64,000 nucleotides of DNA from Thiobacillus sp. (GCA_021166845.1 JAJPEP010000108.1:1-64000), one strand, 5' to 3'. Counted from the first letter of the stretch, positions 1 through 8,679 are shown. Numbers and translations: made by a program. The notes: generated by a model not told the origin, from the sequence alone.

Positions 1-1410
1 GAGTCCAAGCCCGGCATCGGCTACCCCAAGAACTGGGAAGACCAGGAAAGGTGGAAAGGCGGCTGGGAGCTGCGCGACGGCAAGCTGGAACTGAAATCCG
101 GCGGCCGCGCCTCGAAGCTGCTCAACATCTTCGCCAACCCGGATCTGCCGCAGATCGACGACTACTACGAGCCGTTCACCTACAACTACGCGCGCCTGCA
201 GAACGCGCCGCTGTCGGAAGCGGCGCCGACCGCCCGTCCGCTGTCGATGATCACCGGCGACCCGATGGAGAAGATCACCTGGGGCCCGAACTGGGAGGAC
301 GACCTCGCCGGCGAATTCGCCAAGCGCAGTGTGGACAAGAACCTGGAGAACATCCAGAAGGATATGCTCGGCCAGTTCGAGAACACCTTCAACCTGTACC
401 TGCCGCGCATCTGCAACCACTGCATGAACCCGGCCTGCGTCGCCGCCTGCCCTTCCGGCTCGCTGTACAAGCGCGAGGAAGACGGCATCGTGCTGGTCGA
501 CCAGGACAAGTGCCGCGGCTGGCGCATGTGCATCTCCGGCTGCCCCTACAAGAAGGTCTACTACAACTGGAAGTCCGGCAAGGCCGAAAAGTGCATCTTC
601 TGCTATCCGCGCATCGAGGCGGGCCAGCCCACCCTGTGCTCGGAATCCTGCGTCGGCCGCATCCGCTACCTCGGCGTGATCCTGTACGACGCCGACCGCA
701 TCGAGGAGGCCGCCAGCGTGGCGGACGAGAAGGAACTCTACGAGGCGCAACTGAAGATCTTCCTCGACCCCGGCGATCCCGCCGTCATCGCCGCCGCGCG
801 CGCCGAAGGCATCGCCGAGGCCTGGCTCGACGCCGCGGTGAAATCGCCGGTCTACAAGATGGCGATCGACTGGAAGGTCGCCTTCCCGCTGCACCCGGAA
901 TACCGCACGCTGCCGATGGTGTGGTACGTGCCGCCGCTATCACCCATCCAGGCCGCGGCCGAGTCCGGCCAGATGGGGATGAACGGCATCATCCCCGACA
1001 CCCGGTCGCTGCGCATCCCGATCGCCTATCTCGCCAACCTGCTGACCGGCGGCAAGGAAAAACCGATCGTCGTTGCGCTGGACCGCCTGCTGGCGATGCG
1101 CGCCTACATGCGCGGCAAATCGGTGGAAGGCCGCCCCAATACCGCCGCGCTCGACCAGGTGGGGCTGACCTCCGCGCAGGCCGACGAGATGTACCGCTAT
1201 CTGGCGATTGCCAACTATGAGGACCGGTTCGTCATCCCGACCGTCCACCGCGAAGAGACGATCAACACCTTCGAGGAAAAGTCGAGCTGCGGCTTCAGCT
1301 TCGGCAACGGCTGCTCGGACGGCGTCTCCAAACCGAGCCTGTTCGGTAACCGGAGAAATTCGGTGCCGGTCGACCTCTCGCAGCTGCATGCCAGGAAGAA
1401 GACGGGATAA
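1..1410 (+). CDS. narH: respiratory nitrate reductase beta subunit (5' partial)
   Basis: Electron-transfer subunit of the membrane-bound cytoplasmic nitrate reductase NarGHI. It carries electrons from the NarI haems to the NarG molybdenum site through Fe-S clusters. The reading frame is open from base 1, and 469 residues are visible of the roughly 510 usual for the family, so only the N-terminus with the first cysteine cluster is missing. Ferredoxin-type motifs are clear: CNHCMNPACVAACPSGS, then CRGWRMCISGCPYKK, where Trp replaces a cysteine as in the NarH [3Fe-4S] site, then KCIFCYPR and CSESCVGRIRYLG. narJ follows after 99 bases and narI after that, so narG should lie just left of the window. 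Confidence 0.97.
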   Translation, partial: ESKPGIGYPKNWEDQERWKGGWELRDGKLELKSGGRASKLLNIFANPDLPQIDDYYEPFTYNYARLQNAPLSEAAPTARPLSMITGDPMEKITWGPNWEDDLAGEFAKRSVDKNLENIQKDMLGQFENTFNLYLPRICNHCMNPACVAACPSGSLYKREEDGIVLVDQDKCRGWRMCISGCPYKKVYYNWKSGKAEKCIFCYPRIEAGQPTLCSESCVGRIRYLGVILYDADRIEEAASVADEKELYEAQLKIFLDPGDPAVIAAARAEGIAEAWLDAAVKSPVYKMAIDWKVAFPLHPEYRTLPMVWYVPPLSPIQAAAESGQMGMNGIIPDTRSLRIPIAYLANLLTGGKEKPIVVALDRLLAMRAYMRGKSVEGRPNTAALDQVGLTSAQADEMYRYLAIANYEDRFVIPTVHREETINTFEEKSSCGFSFGNGCSDGVSKPSLFGNRRNSVPVDLSQLHARKKTG

Positions 1411-1509
1411 GAGCATGACGCGCAATTTCCGCACAGTTCATTGCCAGCAACGCGAAGCAATCCACATTTCTGACGACCTGTACGGTCCGTTGATTCAGGA
1501 AACCACACG

Positions 1510-2166
1510 ATGAAAACCTTCAAAGTCCTGTCCCTGCTGCTGATGTACCCCGAGCCCGAGTGGCTGGCGGCGCTTCCCGAGCTGGAAGACGCGCTGGTGG
1601 ACGAGGCCGGTTTCAACGGCGATGCATGTTCCCGACTGGCGCCGCTGTTCGAGCAGCTGCGCGAATCGGAACTGATTGCGCTGCAGGAAAACTACGTCGC
1701 CACCTTCGACCGCAACCCCTCGCATTCGCTGCATCTGTTCGAGCATATCCACGGCGAATCGCGCGACCGCGGCTCGGCGATGACCGATCTGCTGAACGAA
1801 TACTGGAAGCACGACTTCGACGCCAGCGCCACGGAACTGCCGGATTACGTGCCGCTGTTCCTCGAATTCCTCTCGCTGCTGCCGCCGGAAGAAGCCTTGG
1901 CCCTGCTGGGCGACGCCGTCCACGTGCTCGCCGCCATCGGCCGCAAGCTCGACGCCAGCGGCAGCCCTTATGCCACCGCGTTCCAGCTGCTGGAAGCGCT
2001 GTCGCCAATGGAAGCGCAGGCGCTGGCCGAGCCGCCGGTGCGCGACATGGACGAGGCGATGGAAATGTTCGGGCCGTCGGTCGACGGCATCGAGCCTTTG
2101 ATGAATCCCGCCCCGCAGGCCGCGGTGGTGCGGATGCCGGCCTCGCGCCGCCAGGCGGCTGCCTAA
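1510..2166 (+). CDS. narJ: nitrate reductase assembly chaperone NarJ
   Basis: Cytoplasmic chaperone of the NarJ/TorD (redox enzyme maturation) family. It holds apo-NarG during molybdenum-cofactor insertion and membrane docking, and is not part of the final enzyme. The 218-residue all-helical protein begins MKTFKVLSLLLMYPE and contains YVPLFLEFLSLLP and a HLFEHIHGESRDRG segment typical of NarJ. The C-terminus is Ala/Pro/Arg rich and probably disordered. The position between narH and narI, 24 bases before narI, is the standard narGHJI order. The 99-base gap after narH is longer than usual, but I see no terminator in it. Confidence 0.96.
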   Translation: MKTFKVLSLLLMYPEPEWLAALPELEDALVDEAGFNGDACSRLAPLFEQLRESELIALQENYVATFDRNPSHSLHLFEHIHGESRDRGSAMTDLLNEYWKHDFDASATELPDYVPLFLEFLSLLPPEEALALLGDAVHVLAAIGRKLDASGSPYATAFQLLEALSPMEAQALAEPPVRDMDEAMEMFGPSVDGIEPLMNPAPQAAVVRMPASRRQAAA

Positions 2167-2190
2167 CACATCGCCCAGGAGGATCGGAAA

Positions 2191-2874
2191 ATGACCTACT
2201 CGCAAACTTTCCTGTTCGGGATTTATCCCTACATCGCCCTGACGATATTCCTGCTGGGCAGCCTGATCCGCTTCGACCGCGAGCAGTACACGTGGAAGAG
2301 CGATTCGTCGCAGCTGCTCAAGCGCGGCCAGTTGCGGCTGGGCAGCAACCTGTTCCACATCGGGGTGTTGTTCCTGTTCTTCGGCCATTTCTTCGGCATG
2401 CTGACGCCGCATTACGTCTACGAGCCCTTCATGAGTTCCGGCGCCAAGCAGATTCTCGCCATGGTCTCGGGCGGCATCGCGGGCGTGCTCGCCCTCATCG
2501 GCATCTCGATCCTGCTGTATCGCCGGCTGACCGAGCCGCGCATTCGCGCCACCACGAAGCCAGGCGACATCTTGATCCTGCTGCTGTTGTGGCTGCAACT
2601 GCTGCTCGGCCTCGCAACCATTCCGCTGTCGGCACAGCATCTGGACGGCAGCATGATGATCCTGCTGGCCGAATGGGCGCAGCGCATCGTCACCTTCCGC
2701 GGCAATGCAGTCGAACTGCTGGCAGGTGCGGGCTGGGTGTTCAAGACCCACCTGTTCCTCGGCATGACGATCTTCCTCGTCTTCCCGTTCACGCGTCTGG
2801 TGCATGTCTGGAGCGGCTTTGCCGCAACCACCTACCTGGTTCGCGCCTGGCAGCTGGTGCGCCCGCGCGGCTGA
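2191..2874 (+). CDS. narI: respiratory nitrate reductase gamma subunit (cytochrome b)
   Basis: Membrane cytochrome b subunit that oxidises quinol and passes electrons through two b haems to NarH. The 227 residues match the family length. About five transmembrane helices are visible, starting with FGIYPYIALTIFLLGSLIRF. Likely haem-ligand histidines occur in HIGVLFLFFGHFFGM and in THLFLGMTIFLVFPFTRLVH. An AGGAGG-like ribosome site precedes the ATG. It closes the narGHJI set. The next gene starts 42 bases downstream on the same strand and is probably co-transcribed. Confidence 0.97.
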   Translation: MTYSQTFLFGIYPYIALTIFLLGSLIRFDREQYTWKSDSSQLLKRGQLRLGSNLFHIGVLFLFFGHFFGMLTPHYVYEPFMSSGAKQILAMVSGGIAGVLALIGISILLYRRLTEPRIRATTKPGDILILLLLWLQLLLGLATIPLSAQHLDGSMMILLAEWAQRIVTFRGNAVELLAGAGWVFKTHLFLGMTIFLVFPFTRLVHVWSGFAATTYLVRAWQLVRPRG

Positions 2875-2916
2875 CCTTTATGCCCTTCAGGGTACTAATC
2901 GATCGAGGAGACTGAA

Positions 2917-4461
2917 ATGACGCATGTTGTCATCCTGGGGGCCGGCATCGCAGGCGTGCCCACGGCCTATGCGCTGAAAGCCCAACTGGGGCCGCACGAC
3001 GAAGTGACCGTGGTGTCGGACAAGCCCTACTTCCACTTCGTCCCGTCCAATCCGTGGGTCGCCATGGGCTGGCGCGAGCGCGCCGACATCGCTTTCCCGA
3101 TCGGGCCCTATCTGGAATCGCGCGGCATCAAGTTCATCCACAGCGGAGTCAAGCGCATCCAGCCCGAAGTCATGCAGGTCGACCTGGAGAACGGCGACGG
3201 GCTGTTCTACGACATCCTGCTGATCGCCACCGGCGTCGCCGGCATGCGCGACGACATCCCCGGCCTCGCCGAGCACACCCATTCGGTGATACACATCGAC
3301 GAGGCCGAGCGCGCCCTGGCGGCGTATCGCGAATTCGTGCGCCGCCCAGGCCCCATCGTGGTGGGCGCGGCGCCGGGCGCCAGCGTGCTGGGACCGCTCT
3401 ATGAATATGCTTTCCTGGTCGACGCCGACCTCAAGCGACGCAACATCCGCGAGCGGGTGCCGATCACTCTGGTGACCCCGGAGCCCTGGCCCGGCCACCT
3501 CGGGCTGGGCAGCGAAGACACCAGCCGCGGCGCACTGGCCGCCGCGCTGGCCGACAGCAAAATCAGCGTGATCTGCAACGCGCGCACGCTGCGCATCGAC
3601 CGGGACGCCATCCACGTGGTCGAACTCGATGCTGCCGGCAACGAAAAACAGACCCATGCCCTGCCCTACGCCTATTCGGTTTACTGGCCGGTCTTTGGCG
3701 GCGTACCCGGGGTGCGCGCGTCAAGCGGCCTGGTCAACGCGCGCGGACTGGTGGAGGTGGACGAATATCTGCGCAACCCGGACTACCCCAACGTGTTCGC
3801 CCTCGGCGCCTGCGTGGCGCAGCCACGGGTGGGAAAAACCCCGGTTCCGGTGGGCGCGCCCGACTCGGTGTACTCGATCCAGAAGGCCGGCGAGATCGTG
3901 GTGCAGAACATCCTCGCCCTGATCGGCGATGCGCCGCTGTCGAGCCATGTGCCGCAGCGCGCCAAATGGCTGAGCGACATGGGCAACACGGGAGCGGCCT
4001 ACCTGTCGGAACCGCAGGTGCCGCTACGCGACATTAACTGGATGCGCCAGGGGCGCTGGGTGCACCAGGCCAAGATCGATTTCGAAAAATACTTCATCGG
4101 CAAGATCCGACTCCTGCCCGCGGGCCGGGCGCCTTCGGCTGCCTCAAGTATTGCCGATGTGATGGGCCGGGCACTGGCCGGGGCAGCAACCGTCGCCAGG
4201 CCAACGCAGGCAGGCGCGGGCAGGCCGCTGGAAGTCCGCCTGCCGCAAGATCCCTGGATCGAACTGCGGGCTCTCGCGAAATCGCTGGGACGCGAACCCG
4301 ACGCGCTGGCCGCCGAGTTGCTGGCCGCCGCGGTATCCGACGCCAAATCGTATCTGGACGGGGACGGGACCGAAGCGATGGCGCGCTCAAGGCGCGAGCT
4401 GCTGGTGGGAGAATTGCCGGAGCAGCAGCCCGGCGTAGCGTTCGATGCCGGCGCACCTTAG
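2917..4461 (+). CDS. SQR-like FAD-dependent oxidoreductase with C-terminal extension
   Basis: Flavoprotein of the pyridine nucleotide-disulfide oxidoreductase superfamily, closest in layout to sulfide:quinone oxidoreductases and type II NADH dehydrogenases. The FAD dinucleotide motif is at the start (HVVILGAGIAGVPTAYALK); DILLIATG and the second FAD segment FALGACVAQP follow. Only two cysteines are obvious (VICNA, GACVA), so the three-cysteine set of canonical SQR is not all present and sulfide oxidation is unproven. About 100 extra residues at the C-terminus include VRLPQDPWIELRALAKSLGR, which resembles a ribbon-helix-helix segment. The SD GAGGAG lies before the ATG. Its place between narI and a DsrC-like gene suggests electron supply to the quinone pool used by NarGHI. 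Confidence 0.8.
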   Translation: MTHVVILGAGIAGVPTAYALKAQLGPHDEVTVVSDKPYFHFVPSNPWVAMGWRERADIAFPIGPYLESRGIKFIHSGVKRIQPEVMQVDLENGDGLFYDILLIATGVAGMRDDIPGLAEHTHSVIHIDEAERALAAYREFVRRPGPIVVGAAPGASVLGPLYEYAFLVDADLKRRNIRERVPITLVTPEPWPGHLGLGSEDTSRGALAAALADSKISVICNARTLRIDRDAIHVVELDAAGNEKQTHALPYAYSVYWPVFGGVPGVRASSGLVNARGLVEVDEYLRNPDYPNVFALGACVAQPRVGKTPVPVGAPDSVYSIQKAGEIVVQNILALIGDAPLSSHVPQRAKWLSDMGNTGAAYLSEPQVPLRDINWMRQGRWVHQAKIDFEKYFIGKIRLLPAGRAPSAASSIADVMGRALAGAATVARPTQAGAGRPLEVRLPQDPWIELRALAKSLGREPDALAAELLAAAVSDAKSYLDGDGTEAMARSRRELLVGELPEQQPGVAFDAGAP

Positions 4462-4509
4462 ATATGGGTGGAGGAAATGTTTTTTGCGCGCGTGAATGCA
4501 CTAAAATAA

Positions 4510-4539
4510 TGCAAACGCATCTTCATAGATTTTTATACT
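4510..4539 (+). promoter_or_regulatory. possible sigma-70 promoter for the dsrC-like gene
   Basis: In an AT-rich stretch otherwise unusual here, TATACT is preceded by TGCAAA at 18 bases. The -35 match is weak (3 of 6). The transcript would start about 25 bases before the ATG, with AAAGGGAAAC as ribosome site. No FNR-type TTGAT-N4-ATCAA palindrome is visible. This is a weak call. Confidence 0.25.
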
Positions 4540-4569
4540 TGTAAAAATACCGCAAAGGGAAACAAGACG

Positions 4570-4890
4570 ATGTCTATCGATTTACCGGAACGTGATGCAG
4601 AAGGCTACCTGATCGAACCCGCCGACTGGAACGAGGACGTGGCCCGGGCCTTGGCCGAGGAAGAGAAAATCCAGCTCGATGACGACCACTGGGACGTCAT
4701 CCGCTTCATGCGCGACTACTTCGAGGAACACCAGGTCATCGCCGATGCCCGTTTCGTCATCAAGCACCTGGCCGGGCGCATGGGGAAAGAAGCGCACAAA
4801 AAACTGTTCGAGCTGTTCCCCTACGGCTACGTGAAGCAGGCATGCAAGATCGCCGGAATGCGGCGACCAAGGGCCTGGAGCACGGGTTGA
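4570..4890 (+). CDS. DsrC/TusE/DsvC family sulfur-carrier-like protein, cysteine variant
   Basis: Small protein of the DsrC family, whose members carry sulfur or trisulfide on C-terminal arm cysteines. All family landmarks are present in 106 residues: EGYLIEPADWNEDVA, DDHWDVIRFMRDYF, LFELFPYGYVKQACKIAGM. The C-terminal arm is atypical. The upstream cysteine (QACKIAG) is kept, but the final residues RRPRAWSTG contain no penultimate cysteine, the one retained in DsrC and TusE. It is therefore neither a standard DsrC nor a standard TusE and is likely to act differently, for example as a single-cysteine carrier or a regulator. It follows the SQR-like gene by 108 bases and may have its own promoter. 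Confidence 0.88.
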   Translation: MSIDLPERDAEGYLIEPADWNEDVARALAEEEKIQLDDDHWDVIRFMRDYFEEHQVIADARFVIKHLAGRMGKEAHKKLFELFPYGYVKQACKIAGMRRPRAWSTG

Positions 4891-5313
4891 CCGGACCCCG
4901 CCGGCTTGGCCCGGGCAGCACCTGGACGCCGGCAGCGCGGATTCCTTGCGCAACCGGCGCGATTCGCCGCGCGTGACGCGTCGCCGCGATCACGTTCTTG
5001 ATCACTTCCTGGCAGCCTGAACATTCCACCGGGCTGGGCCGCGCCCACCCGCTTTTCCGGGCCCGCGCAAGCCATGGGCAACCTAGCGGTTTCGGCGATC
5101 GCGGCCATCCTTTTTCCCGAGCGAAACCGTCCGGGTGACAATTTTTTACTGCTCAAAACACCGGCATCCCCGAAGGCATACCCGGCAGCCGTGATGCCTA
5201 TACAATGGTCGCCTGCCAGGCAGGCCATGCTTTCGCCAGAACCGGGACGCATCGCTTGCCATCGACAACCCGCCGGTGCAACCGCCAAACCGAGTTTCCA
5301 CTCCCAAACGCTT
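4891..5313. other. 423-base intergenic region before nnrS
   Basis: No convincing gene. ORFs here lack family resemblance and the long plus-strand ORF starting at 5074 is only an upstream extension of nnrS. A perfect palindrome GCCTGCC-A-GGCAGGC lies at 5211-5225, about 90 bases before nnrS, with TATACA just upstream of it at 5199. The palindrome could be an operator or a transcript hairpin. No FNR/NNR-type TTGAT-ATCAA site was seen. Confidence 0.4.
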
Positions 5314-6498
5314 ATGTCCTCTCCGCTCAACCCGACCAGGCGCCCTGCAAGATTCGCGCTGTTTGCCCTGGGCTTTCGGCCCTTTTTCCTTGCTGCCGGC
5401 TTGTTCGCCGTCGTGCTGCTGGGGCTGTGGCTGGCCATCCTTCAGGGGAAAATCGCAAGCGGGCCGCTGGCCCCCGCCGTCTGGCACGGCCATGAAATGC
5501 TGTTCGGCTATACCGCGGCGGTGATCGCCGGCTTCCTGCTCGCCGCGGCGCAGAACTGGACCGGCATCCGCACGCCGTCGGGCCCGCCGCTGGCCGCGCT
5601 GTTCCTGTTGTGGCTGGCAGGCCGGCTCTGCTTTCTGGTGCCTGGCCTGCCGGCCGGGCTGGTCGCGCTGGTCGACCTGCTGTTCTTTCCGGCGCTGGCT
5701 CTGACACTGGCCTGGCCGATCGTCAAGGCGAGGCAGCTGCACAACTATCCCTTCCCCGTCATGCTGCTGACGCTGGCCGCGGCCAACGCGCTGGTGCATG
5801 CGGAAGCGCTCGGCTGGATCGCGTCCAGCGCCAGCCTGGGCCTGCATCTCGCCGCCTATGTCGTGGTCATGATGATGGCCCTGATGGGCGGGCGGGTGAT
5901 TCCCTTCTTCACCGACAACAAGCTGCACACGTCCCCGCGGCGCTGGAGCATCATCGAACGGCTGGTGCCTGTCGCCACCCTTGCGGCGCTGCTTGCCGCC
6001 TTGATCGCATCCGTGTCGCCGGTCACCGCACTGCTCGCGGCAATCGCGGCAACGGTGCATTTCACCCGGGTGGCGGGCTGGTATGCCGGCAAGGTCTGGT
6101 CGGTGCCGCTGCTGTGGATTTTGCATCTGGGTTACGCCTGGATCGCGCTCGGCTTCGCGCTGCTTGCGCTGTCGGCCGCGGGGGTGGGCGCCGCAACCAG
6201 CGCTTCGCTGCATGCCTTCACCACCGGCGGCATCGGGGTGATGACCCTCGGCATGATGGCGCGGGTGTCGCTCGGCCATACAGGCCGGCCGATCGACTCC
6301 GTCCCGCTGATGACGCTGGCCTTCGTCGCGATCAATCTCGCGGCGCTGATCCGCGTCGCGCTGCCCTTGTTCTTTCCGGCGGTTTATACGGCAGGCCTCA
6401 CCGTTGCCGGATTGGCCTGGATGTCCGCGTTCGGCCTGTTCGCCGCGATCTACGCGCCCATGCTGCTGCGCCCGCGGATCGACGGCAAGGCGGGCTGA
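5314..6498 (+). CDS. nnrS: NnrS family haem-copper membrane protein
   Basis: Polytopic inner-membrane protein of the NnrS family, associated with denitrification and protection from nitric oxide stress. The start was placed at ATG 5314 (MSSPLNPTRRPARFALFALG) because the family begins just before the FRPFFLAAGLFAVV helix; the upstream 80 residues of the ORF look non-coding. The 394 residues carry about 12 hydrophobic helices. Signature segments are WHGHEMLFGYTAAVIAGFLLAA, MGGRVIPFFTDNKL and GMMARVSLGHTGRP, rich in histidines that could bind haem or copper. There is no clear ribosome site. The proximity to narGHJI is consistent with a nitrogen-oxide role. Confidence 0.93.
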   Translation: MSSPLNPTRRPARFALFALGFRPFFLAAGLFAVVLLGLWLAILQGKIASGPLAPAVWHGHEMLFGYTAAVIAGFLLAAAQNWTGIRTPSGPPLAALFLLWLAGRLCFLVPGLPAGLVALVDLLFFPALALTLAWPIVKARQLHNYPFPVMLLTLAAANALVHAEALGWIASSASLGLHLAAYVVVMMMALMGGRVIPFFTDNKLHTSPRRWSIIERLVPVATLAALLAALIASVSPVTALLAAIAATVHFTRVAGWYAGKVWSVPLLWILHLGYAWIALGFALLALSAAGVGAATSASLHAFTTGGIGVMTLGMMARVSLGHTGRPIDSVPLMTLAFVAINLAALIRVALPLFFPAVYTAGLTVAGLAWMSAFGLFAAIYAPMLLRPRIDGKAG

Positions 6499-6571
6499 GC
6501 CGCGCATTGGCCACGACAAAACGCGACAGGCGCTGACCTGCCGCAATGACCGACGATCCCGGCTGATTCCC

Positions 6572-8395
6572 ATGAACCGTCTTGCGCACTGCACCCGCTG
6601 GCTTGTCCTCTGCCTGCTGTCATCCCCGCTGCTGGCCGCCTCGCCCGACGGCGTGGTGGCGGTATCGCACCCGGCCGCGGCGGCCGCCGGCGCGCGCGTG
6701 CTGGCACAGGGCGGCAACGCCATCGACGCCGCGGCCGCGGTGCAGTTCGCGCTCAACGTGGTCGAACCGCAGTCTTCCGGCATCGGCGGCGGCGGCTTCA
6801 TGCTGGTCCATCTCGCCAAAACCGGCGAAAGTTTCATCGTCGATTCGCGCGAGCGCGCCCCGGCTGCGGCCAGCGCCGACATGTTCGCGCCCGATGGCCT
6901 GCCGATGCAGTTTCCGCTGGCCTCGACCAGCGGCCTGGCGGTGGGCGTGCCGGGCACCCTGCGCGGCGTCGACACCGCGCTGCGCCGCTGGGGCACATTC
7001 AAATTGGCGGATACGCTGGCGCCCGCCATCGAACTGGCCGAGCACGGCTTTCGCGTCAACCGCTTCCTCGCGGCCGACATCGCCAACGACGGCGGCCGCA
7101 CCCGGCTGCAGCCGGAAACCGCCGCGATCTTTCGCCCCGGCGGCATGCCACTGGCCGAGGGCGACTGGCTGGTGCAGCCCGACCTGGCGAAGACCCTGAA
7201 GCGGATCGCCGCCGGGGGACCGAACGCCTTCTATCGCGGCCCCCTGGCACGGGCGATCGTCAACGCCCAGCAGCGCACGCGCAGCGAGCTCGGCGCAGCC
7301 GGAAAGGGCCGCATGACACTGGCCGACCTCGACCAGTATCGCGTGGCAATCCGCCAGCCGCTGGTCGGCCATTACCGCGGCTGGACGCTGGCGGGCATGC
7401 CGCCGCCCTCTTCCGGCGGCCTCACCATGCTGCAGATGCTGGGCCTGCTGGAGCGCTTTCCGCTCGGCGACGCCGCGCAGGGATACGGCTTCGGCAGTCC
7501 GCACACCCTGCACGCGATGATCGAGGCGATGCGCCTGGCGTTCGCCGATCGCGCGGTGTGGATCGGCGACGACGACGCCGTGCCGGTGCCGCTTCATGGG
7601 CTGCTGCATGCCGACTACCTCGCCGCGCGCGCAGCCTTGATCAAACCCGACCGCCGCATGGACACGCCGCAGGCAGGCGACCCGCTGCCCTGGGATGCCG
7701 CCACCGCCGCGCGGCGCAAGCCGTCGCCCGCCGGGCGGCAAAGCCCCCACACCACGCACTTTTCCATCGTCGACCGCTGGGGCAACGTGGTGAGCTACAC
7801 CAGCACCATCGAGTTCACCTGGGGGTCTGGCATCACCGTCCCGGGCTACGGCTTCCTGCTCAACAACGAGCTGACCGACTTCAATTTCGTGCCTGCGGCC
7901 GACGCCGCGACCGGCAACCCCGGCGCCAACGACGTCGCCCCCGCCAAACGCCCGCGCTCCAGCATGGCGCCGACGCTGCTGTTCAGGCACGGCAAGCCGG
8001 TCGCCGCCTACGGTTCGCCCGGCGGCGCGACCATCATCAACTCGGTGCTCAATGTCACGCTCAACCTCATCGACCACGGCATGCCCCTGCAGCAGGCCAT
8101 CGCCGCGCCCCGCCTGTCGGTGACCCACGCAGCGGGGCGGGTGAGTTGCGAAGGCGGCGCCGCGTTCATGCGGCCGGATTTCAGCGTCGCCGCCCAGGAT
8201 GCCTTGCGCAAGCTGGGGCATATCGGCCTGGGCGAAACGGGGACGGATGGCTGCCGGGCAACGATCGGCTCGGTGCAGGCAGTCGCCATCGACCTCGCGA
8301 CGGGCGCCCATCACGGCGCGGCCGACCCGCGCCGCGAGGGCACGGTCATCCAGGTCGAACCGGTGCGGACCCTGCCGGAACCCGCGCCCGATTGA
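6572..8395 (+). CDS. ggt: gamma-glutamyltransferase, exported
   Basis: Periplasmic N-terminal nucleophile hydrolase that transfers or hydrolyses the gamma-glutamyl group of glutathione and related peptides, after self-cleavage into large and small subunits. The start ATG 6572 gives a typical signal peptide (MNRLAHCTRWLVLCLLSSPLLAA). The 607-residue product has the family N-terminus (ARVLAQGGNAIDAAAA, SSGIGGGGFMLVH). The autocleavage/nucleophile threonine lies in SPHTTHFSIVDRWGNVVSYT, and GSPGGATIINSVLNV is also present. The upstream ORF extension overlapping nnrS is not real. It could salvage extracellular glutathione cysteine, but the operon context says little. Confidence 0.95.
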   Translation: MNRLAHCTRWLVLCLLSSPLLAASPDGVVAVSHPAAAAAGARVLAQGGNAIDAAAAVQFALNVVEPQSSGIGGGGFMLVHLAKTGESFIVDSRERAPAAASADMFAPDGLPMQFPLASTSGLAVGVPGTLRGVDTALRRWGTFKLADTLAPAIELAEHGFRVNRFLAADIANDGGRTRLQPETAAIFRPGGMPLAEGDWLVQPDLAKTLKRIAAGGPNAFYRGPLARAIVNAQQRTRSELGAAGKGRMTLADLDQYRVAIRQPLVGHYRGWTLAGMPPPSSGGLTMLQMLGLLERFPLGDAAQGYGFGSPHTLHAMIEAMRLAFADRAVWIGDDDAVPVPLHGLLHADYLAARAALIKPDRRMDTPQAGDPLPWDAATAARRKPSPAGRQSPHTTHFSIVDRWGNVVSYTSTIEFTWGSGITVPGYGFLLNNELTDFNFVPAADAATGNPGANDVAPAKRPRSSMAPTLLFRHGKPVAAYGSPGGATIINSVLNVTLNLIDHGMPLQQAIAAPRLSVTHAAGRVSCEGGAAFMRPDFSVAAQDALRKLGHIGLGETGTDGCRATIGSVQAVAIDLATGAHHGAADPRREGTVIQVEPVRTLPEPAPD

Positions 8396-8481
8396 TCCGT
8401 CATGCGAACAGCTGAAGACAATCGGCGGGAAAATGGCTTACCCTACCAACCTTGTCCTCAAACCAGCAGAAGAGATGTCAT

Positions 8482-8679
8482 ATGGCCAAACCCAATTATT
8501 CGTTTGCAAAGCGTCAGCGAGACCTCGCCAAAAAACAGAAGAAGGAAGAGAAACTACGGCGCAAAACCGGCGCAGGCGAAGTCCAGCCCCAGGACGATCA
8601 GCCGCAGGATGACCAGCCGCAGGACGACCAGCCGCAGCTTCAACCGTCGCCGCCCGACGACGACAAACCGGCCGCCTGA
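8482..8679 (+). CDS. small highly charged conserved-type protein with repeat tail
   Basis: A 65-residue protein starting MAKPNYSFAKRQRDLAKKQK, preceded by AGAAGAG as a plausible ribosome site. The N-terminal half is a strongly basic helix (KKQKKEEKLRRK). The C-terminal half is acidic and repetitive (QPQDD units). Short proteins with this MAKPNYSF/KRQ start are often annotated as hypothetical in betaproteobacteria, and the basic helix could touch nucleic acid or ribosomes. That role is a guess. The ATG at 8482 is preferred over the ORF-track start at 8452, because the family-like sequence begins there. Confidence 0.65.
   Translation: MAKPNYSFAKRQRDLAKKQKKEEKLRRKTGAGEVQPQDDQPQDDQPQDDQPQLQPSPPDDDKPAA
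8584..8637 (+). repeat. 15-base in-frame tandem repeat (QPQDD)
   Basis: Three full units and a partial one of CAGCCGCAGGACGAC-like sequence encode QPQDD repeats in the small protein's tail. Units differ only at third positions (GAT/GAC, CCC/CCG), so length variation between strains by slippage is likely. Confidence 0.85.

Noticed and set aside
4480-4530. FNR/NNR site for nitrate-responsive control of the dsrC-like gene
   Set aside because: No TTGAT-N4-ATCAA palindrome or near match was found in the leader.
5146-7146. 666-residue minus-strand ORF opposite nnrS and ggt
   Set aside because: Composition is typical of an antisense shadow in GC-rich DNA, and the plus-strand genes in the same place have clear family motifs.
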